DNA of 64,000 nucleotides from Anaerolineaceae bacterium (GTDB lineage Bacteria > Chloroflexota > Anaerolineae > Aggregatilineales > Phototrophicaceae): the NCBI GenBank assembly GCA_020634115.1, contig JACKCH010000012.1, positions 682,001 to 746,000 of the forward strand, given 5' to 3'. Of this stretch, positions 60,789 to 64,000 are shown piece by piece. The notes under the pieces are model-generated. The model made no database searches. It was given only the letters and a program-made list of their open reading frames with translations, and was not told the origin of the DNA. The position numbers were made by a program, and so were the translations under genes. The number at the start of each line of letters is the position of its first letter. Positions within the stretch are counted from its first letter, which is position 1.

Positions 60789-61568
60789 TTATGTATGAGG
60801 TGACTGCCAGCCCGAATCGCTCAATACACGCGAATAGGCATACAGCAAAAACTGGCTGGCATATAAGGCTTGCTCCAGTGTATAAATGACGCCTACGCCA
60901 TCATCATCCTGGTACTGCTGGTGGGTCTGCAAATCCTGGAGTGAGTGAAATACATTGATCTTGGAACGCAGAATGTTAAATTCCTCATAAGCGCGTTCCG
61001 AGGTGACTTCCGAATACGATGGCAGCCAGACACACCACTCCTGGCCCCCTGACGGGATATCAAATTCGAGTTTGAAGTCCTCGCGCATCTTCGCCTTCAG
61101 TGAAAGCTCTTCGCCGCTGCGGGGGCAAACGCCGTGAATATCAACCCACACATTGGGGCCATACACCAACAGAGCGCTGGGCGCATCTATAAAACTGCAC
61201 GCGAACGCCCGCCCCCATCCGAAAGCTTTAGCCTGATTCAGCGTATGCAGCACCGAATATGGCGGGCATTGCAAAATCGCCCGCAGGTCATCGTCGTACC
61301 ACAGCAGTTTCCGGGCGTTCAGACTGGCGACCATCTGCTGAACAACCACCTGCGGCTGCTTGACACCGCCGTACTGACGGATACTCACGGGCGCAATAAA
61401 ACGAGTCATGCTCTCCCAGACATACACGTACAGATGACGTTCCTCAGCAGTCAATTCACTGACCAACGCCGTATACTGCGTGGTGATTGCTTCAATCCAG
61501 GCCGCCTGACCCTCCGGCAGTCGCCGTTCATCGATTGGTTCGGGCCATAAAATCGGTTTGGTGGTCAT
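60789..61568 (-). CDS. MerB (organomercurial lyase)-like protein of the NHLP cluster
   Basis: The 259-residue soluble protein has an N-terminal helical, winged-helix-like part (about 1-90) and a C-terminal part with the order of motifs in alkylmercury lyases: an aromatic start with Cys (GWGRAFACSFIDAPSALLVYG, C124, D128), a CPxSG segment (HGVCPRSGEELSLKA, C148) and a terminal EQALYASQFLLYAYSRVLSDSGW helix. The two Cys and the Asp parallel the MerB catalytic trio only roughly. It could act on the exported peptide or a bound metal. ATGA overlap with PP2C. Family call is tentative. Confidence 0.45.
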   Translation of the reverse strand: MTTKPILWPEPIDERRLPEGQAAWIEAITTQYTALVSELTAEERHLYVYVWESMTRFIAPVSIRQYGGVKQPQVVVQQMVASLNARKLLWYDDDLRAILQCPPYSVLHTLNQAKAFGWGRAFACSFIDAPSALLVYGPNVWVDIHGVCPRSGEELSLKAKMREDFKLEFDIPSGGQEWCVWLPSYSEVTSERAYEEFNILRSKINVFHSLQDLQTHQQYQDDDGVGVIYTLEQALYASQFLLYAYSRVLSDSGWQSPHT

Positions 61569-62776
61569 TGTTGATCCGGGATTCGTAAGTCAATCCCCTC
61601 GGCTTTAGCGTCAGCATCCGAGGTATCAGCAACTTTGGATTCCGGGGGGACATCTGGCAATAAATCTTCAGGGCGAGTCATAATCGCCCGATCAAGCGTA
61701 TCATCCGCCGCCAGATCGTCATAGGCGGCAGGCTGATCGTCATCACTAGGCCGTTCAGCATCCATTTTTTCTTGACGCAAAGGGTCATCATAAGCCACCT
61801 GAGGTGGCGCTGGGTTTTCACTTATTGCTTTGGGAGGCGCCAAGCTCTCATCCGGGTCAGCGGTTTCCGGTATGTCCGGCATAGGCGGAAGCGGCTTGGT
61901 GCCACGCTGCCGGTCTTTTAAAACCAGCGTTTTCTCATCATCATGTTCATCAGCCAGGGCAGCTTCCTTTTCCGGCGGCAGGGTCGGGAGCTTCGGCTCA
62001 ACCAGAATCACAATCACACTTACGTTATCTTCGCCGCCGCGTTCATTCGCCAGGGCAATCAGTTTCTGGCTGACGGTATCCGGGTTATCATACGCTAATG
62101 CAAATTCAGCGATTTCCTCTGGGTGGACATGCCGTGTCAGGCCATCGGAACACAGCACCAACCGATCACCAATATGCAGGTCCCGAACATAGATATCCAC
62201 TTCAACATCTTCAGCCTGCCCCAATGCCCGATACAACACATTGCGCATCGGATGTTCTTCGGCCTGTTCGTGAGTGATGTGTCCGGCGGCCAGCAACGCC
62301 TGAACAAAACTATGGTCAGCGGTAATCTGGGTGATGTCGCCATCATCATGGTCTACCAGATAAGCCCTGCTGTCACCTACATGGGCGACGATGACATGCG
62401 TTTGACGGATAAAAGCCAGTGTGACGGTTGTTCCCATGCCACGCATTTCAGGAGAAGCGGCAGCTTTCCGCATTATCTGGAGATTGGCGGTCTGGATAGC
62501 CCGGCTCAAGCGCCCCTGAACCATTTCGTCGGTCATCTGCTGAAGGGCATCCTGAGAGGTATAATCCCGCATCGCCATACCAGCTTCAATGGCATCAACA
62601 GCGATCCGGCTGGCTTCCTCACCAGCTGCCGCGCCGCCCATGCCATCGGCAACAACCGCCAGCACGTACTTGTCCCGTGACCACAGATGGATATTATCTT
62701 CGTTGTTTTGCCTCACCTGCCCTGTACTGGTTTGGGCGCTACTGCGAAGGCGAATATCGTACCCCGGATCATGCAT
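61565..62776 (-). CDS. PP2C-family serine/threonine protein phosphatase with disordered tail
   Basis: The 403-residue phosphatase has a PP2C/Stp core (about 1-250): STGQVRQNNEDN (metal Asp), VVADGMGGAAAGEEAS, GMGTTVTLAFI, AHVGDSRAYL, LVLCSDGLTRHV and GGEDNVSVIVI. A Pro/Asp-rich tail of about 150 residues follows, probably disordered. Stp-like phosphatases reverse Hanks-kinase phosphorylation; no kinase is in the window. It heads the NHLP cluster and overlaps the MerB-like gene (ATGA), suggesting it is part of that system. CAGGAG precedes the ATG. Confidence 0.93.
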   Translation of the reverse strand: MHDPGYDIRLRSSAQTSTGQVRQNNEDNIHLWSRDKYVLAVVADGMGGAAAGEEASRIAVDAIEAGMAMRDYTSQDALQQMTDEMVQGRLSRAIQTANLQIMRKAAASPEMRGMGTTVTLAFIRQTHVIVAHVGDSRAYLVDHDDGDITQITADHSFVQALLAAGHITHEQAEEHPMRNVLYRALGQAEDVEVDIYVRDLHIGDRLVLCSDGLTRHVHPEEIAEFALAYDNPDTVSQKLIALANERGGEDNVSVIVILVEPKLPTLPPEKEAALADEHDDEKTLVLKDRQRGTKPLPPMPDIPETADPDESLAPPKAISENPAPPQVAYDDPLRQEKMDAERPSDDDQPAAYDDLAADDTLDRAIMTRPEDLLPDVPPESKVADTSDADAKAEGIDLRIPDQQ

Positions 62777-62811
62777 AACGGCTATACTCCTGACGATAGC
62801 AATTCCACTCT

Positions 62812-62817
62812 ATTATA
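62812..62817 (-). promoter_or_regulatory. -10 element of the PP2C-NHLP operon
   Basis: TATAAT on the minus strand lies 35 bases before the PP2C start. No good -35 is seen. Confidence 0.4.
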
Positions 62818-62881
62818 GTTCAATTTTTTAGAAGAACACCTACGGCAGGAAATTCTTCCTAATTCACCAACCCCTCTTTAA

Positions 62882-63640
62882 TCAACTCCGCAGGTAAGAT
62901 GCCCCGTTCACATCCACAATTGCGCCGGTCAGAAAAAGTGACTTTGCTGATGCCAGAAACGCAACGGTATGCGCGACTTCTTCCGGCGTCGCCACCCGCC
63001 CCATCGGACTCTGTCCGCGAATGGCATCCCCCGCCGGGCTGTTAAGATAATCTACCGCCATATCTGTTTCGACCCAACCGGGCGCAACGGCAGTCACGCT
63101 GATCTGGTGCGGGGCCAGCGCCTTCGCCAGCGATTGGCTCATGGCATTCATCCCGGCTTTACTGGCGCCATAAGCGGGCGCTTCTGGTTCGCCCCGGAAC
63201 GCCCCGCGTGATGAGACATTGACAATATGCCCCCCGCCTTGCTGAATCATGTGTTGGGCAGCGCAGTAGGCCGCATTGGCCGCGCCGACCAGATTGGTAT
63301 CCAGAATCCGCCGCCAGGATGCCTGCCACGAGTCAAAGTTGACCTCAGCCACCGGATGTTCCTCATAAATCCCGGCGTTGTTCACCAGCACATCCAACCG
63401 CCCAAACTGTTCGACCACCGCCGCCACCATCGCCTGCACGGCCTTGGCCTCGGCGACATCGGCCTGAACCAGAAGATGCCCCTCCCCGGTCATCAGCCGC
63501 AGGGTTTCTTCGCCGCTACCCCGATTGGTATGATAATGCACGGCCACCCGCGCCCCCTGCGCGGCAAACTGAACGGCACAGGCACGCCCGATGCCCCGCG
63601 AGCCACCGGTAATCAACACGGTCTTTCCAGTAAATTTCAT
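62882..63640 (-). CDS. Short-chain dehydrogenase/reductase (FabG-like)
   Basis: The 252-residue classical SDR has TGGSRGIG near the N-terminus, NNAG, the catalytic Ser in VNVSSRGAF and YGASK, and the C-terminal PGWVETDM and GAIVDVNGASY typical of FabG-like enzymes. The exact substrate is not clear. The second ATG (63640) has GGAG five bases before it and is preferred over 63643, which overlaps the GNAT stop. The longer open frame upstream of it lies in the GNAT gene. Confidence 0.9.
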   Translation of the reverse strand: MKFTGKTVLITGGSRGIGRACAVQFAAQGARVAVHYHTNRGSGEETLRLMTGEGHLLVQADVAEAKAVQAMVAAVVEQFGRLDVLVNNAGIYEEHPVAEVNFDSWQASWRRILDTNLVGAANAAYCAAQHMIQQGGGHIVNVSSRGAFRGEPEAPAYGASKAGMNAMSQSLAKALAPHQISVTAVAPGWVETDMAVDYLNSPAGDAIRGQSPMGRVATPEEVAHTVAFLASAKSLFLTGAIVDVNGASYLRS

Positions 63641-63642
63641 CA

Positions 63643-64000
63643 TCACTCCGCTTTCGTAAACAACCGCATTTCGTTCGTCGGCCTGTATCCAAGCGATTCG
63701 TAAATCGAACGTCCCTGCTTGCTGGCATGGAGAGTCACGGTCACAATCCCCTGCTCCGCGCACCAGGCGTTGATGGTCTGCACCAACCGGCGTGCCAATC
63801 CACGTCGACGATAATCTGGCTCGGTATAGACATTCAAAATGTAACCCCGGTAAGGCTGCTGGTCAAACCAGGTCGGCGGCCAATCCTGTAACCACAACCC
63901 CGCTCCTGCAGCAATCTGTCCACCGGGGGAAACGGCAAACCACCCCAAGTAGCGCCCATTTTCGATCCGTTCACGCAGCCATCCCGCCCCAACCTGATCC
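63643..64000 (-). CDS. GNAT-family acetyltransferase (5' end beyond the window)
   Basis: The gene is cut by the window edge and stays open to base 64000. It shows about 118 residues including GYILNVYTEPDYRRRGLARRLV (acetyl-CoA loop) and LHASKQGRSIYESLGY, clear GNAT motifs. The TTG at 63948 is inside the domain, so it is not taken as the start. Its stop overlaps the first ATG of the SDR gene, so they are probably cotranscribed. Confidence 0.85.
   Translation of the reverse strand, partial: DQVGAGWLRERIENGRYLGWFAVSPGGQIAAGAGLWLQDWPPTWFDQQPYRGYILNVYTEPDYRRRGLARRLVQTINAWCAEQGIVTVTLHASKQGRSIYESLGYRPTNEMRLFTKAE

Noticed and set aside
1..64000. CRISPR arrays, tRNA or rRNA genes, insertion sequences
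   Set aside because: No regularly spaced direct repeats, no tRNA T-loop or anticodon structure, no rRNA sequence and no transposase motifs were recognised by eye; a profile scan could still reveal a tRNA I missed.

Overview
The window is a continuous stretch of bacterial chromosome of moderately high GC with dense, mostly operonic genes and short intergenic gaps. Gene content fits a Chloroflexota-type lineage, probably Anaerolineae-like (an inference, not proven). The signs are a GldA/F/G-type ABC operon with a DUF4340 protein, a SpoVS protein in a non-sporulation setting, a LipM-type octanoyltransferase, LCP and LiaF-like envelope proteins, a GAF sensor with an HTH-like tail, and the NHLP export machinery. 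No tRNA, rRNA, CRISPR array, insertion sequence or prophage was seen.

Region by region. 1-6 kb: aspS, an arginase-family protein, a small membrane protein, and uvrB with a LexA-type box. 6-10 kb: a XerC/D-like protein without catalytic residues, lipM, an LCP protein, and a strongly folded stand-alone RNA (6S-like) in the largest gene-free gap. 10-21 kb, all minus strand: STAS-like protein, epimerase, membrane-anchored XseA-like protein and ftsK; then sigA (good promoter), LiaF-like protein, GNAT, GAF sensor and an S1-repeat protein with a structured leader. 20.7-24.6 kb: Gld-type ABC operon. 24.7-30.5 kb, plus strand: MurA-like protein with an altered active site, alpha/beta hydrolase, cytochrome P450, a small unknown protein, and an ammonium transporter.

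30.5-39.1 kb, minus strand: trmB with DUF368/PopT, then DedA (two undecaprenyl-phosphate translocase families side by side), then a BMP-type nucleoside ABC transporter whose permeases carry large extra domains. 39.3-49.3 kb: TPR protein, SpoVS-PHP pair, acpS, two overlapping DUF4231/SLATT-like membrane proteins, and a three-gene run in which a TIR-NACHT-HEAT NLR-like protein is coupled to an RlmD-like methyltransferase lacking its catalytic Cys and followed by a secreted SH3b protein. 49.4-54.8 kb, plus strand: GCS2-type ligase with an APH-like kinase, YraQ/ArsP permease with its TIGR03943 partner, SRPBCC protein and WbuC cupin. 54.9-62.8 kb, minus strand: PP2C phosphatase, MerB-like protein, and the HlyD-like, C39-peptidase ABC and NHLM ABC proteins of an NHLP RiPP exporter with no visible precursor gene. 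The window ends in an SDR and a truncated GNAT gene.

The accessory loci most worth following are the NLR/degenerate methyltransferase operon, the PP2C-MerB-like-NHLP export cluster, the stand-alone RNA at 9295-9456, and a group of housekeeping-family proteins that have lost catalytic residues (XerC-like, MurA-like, RlmD-like).
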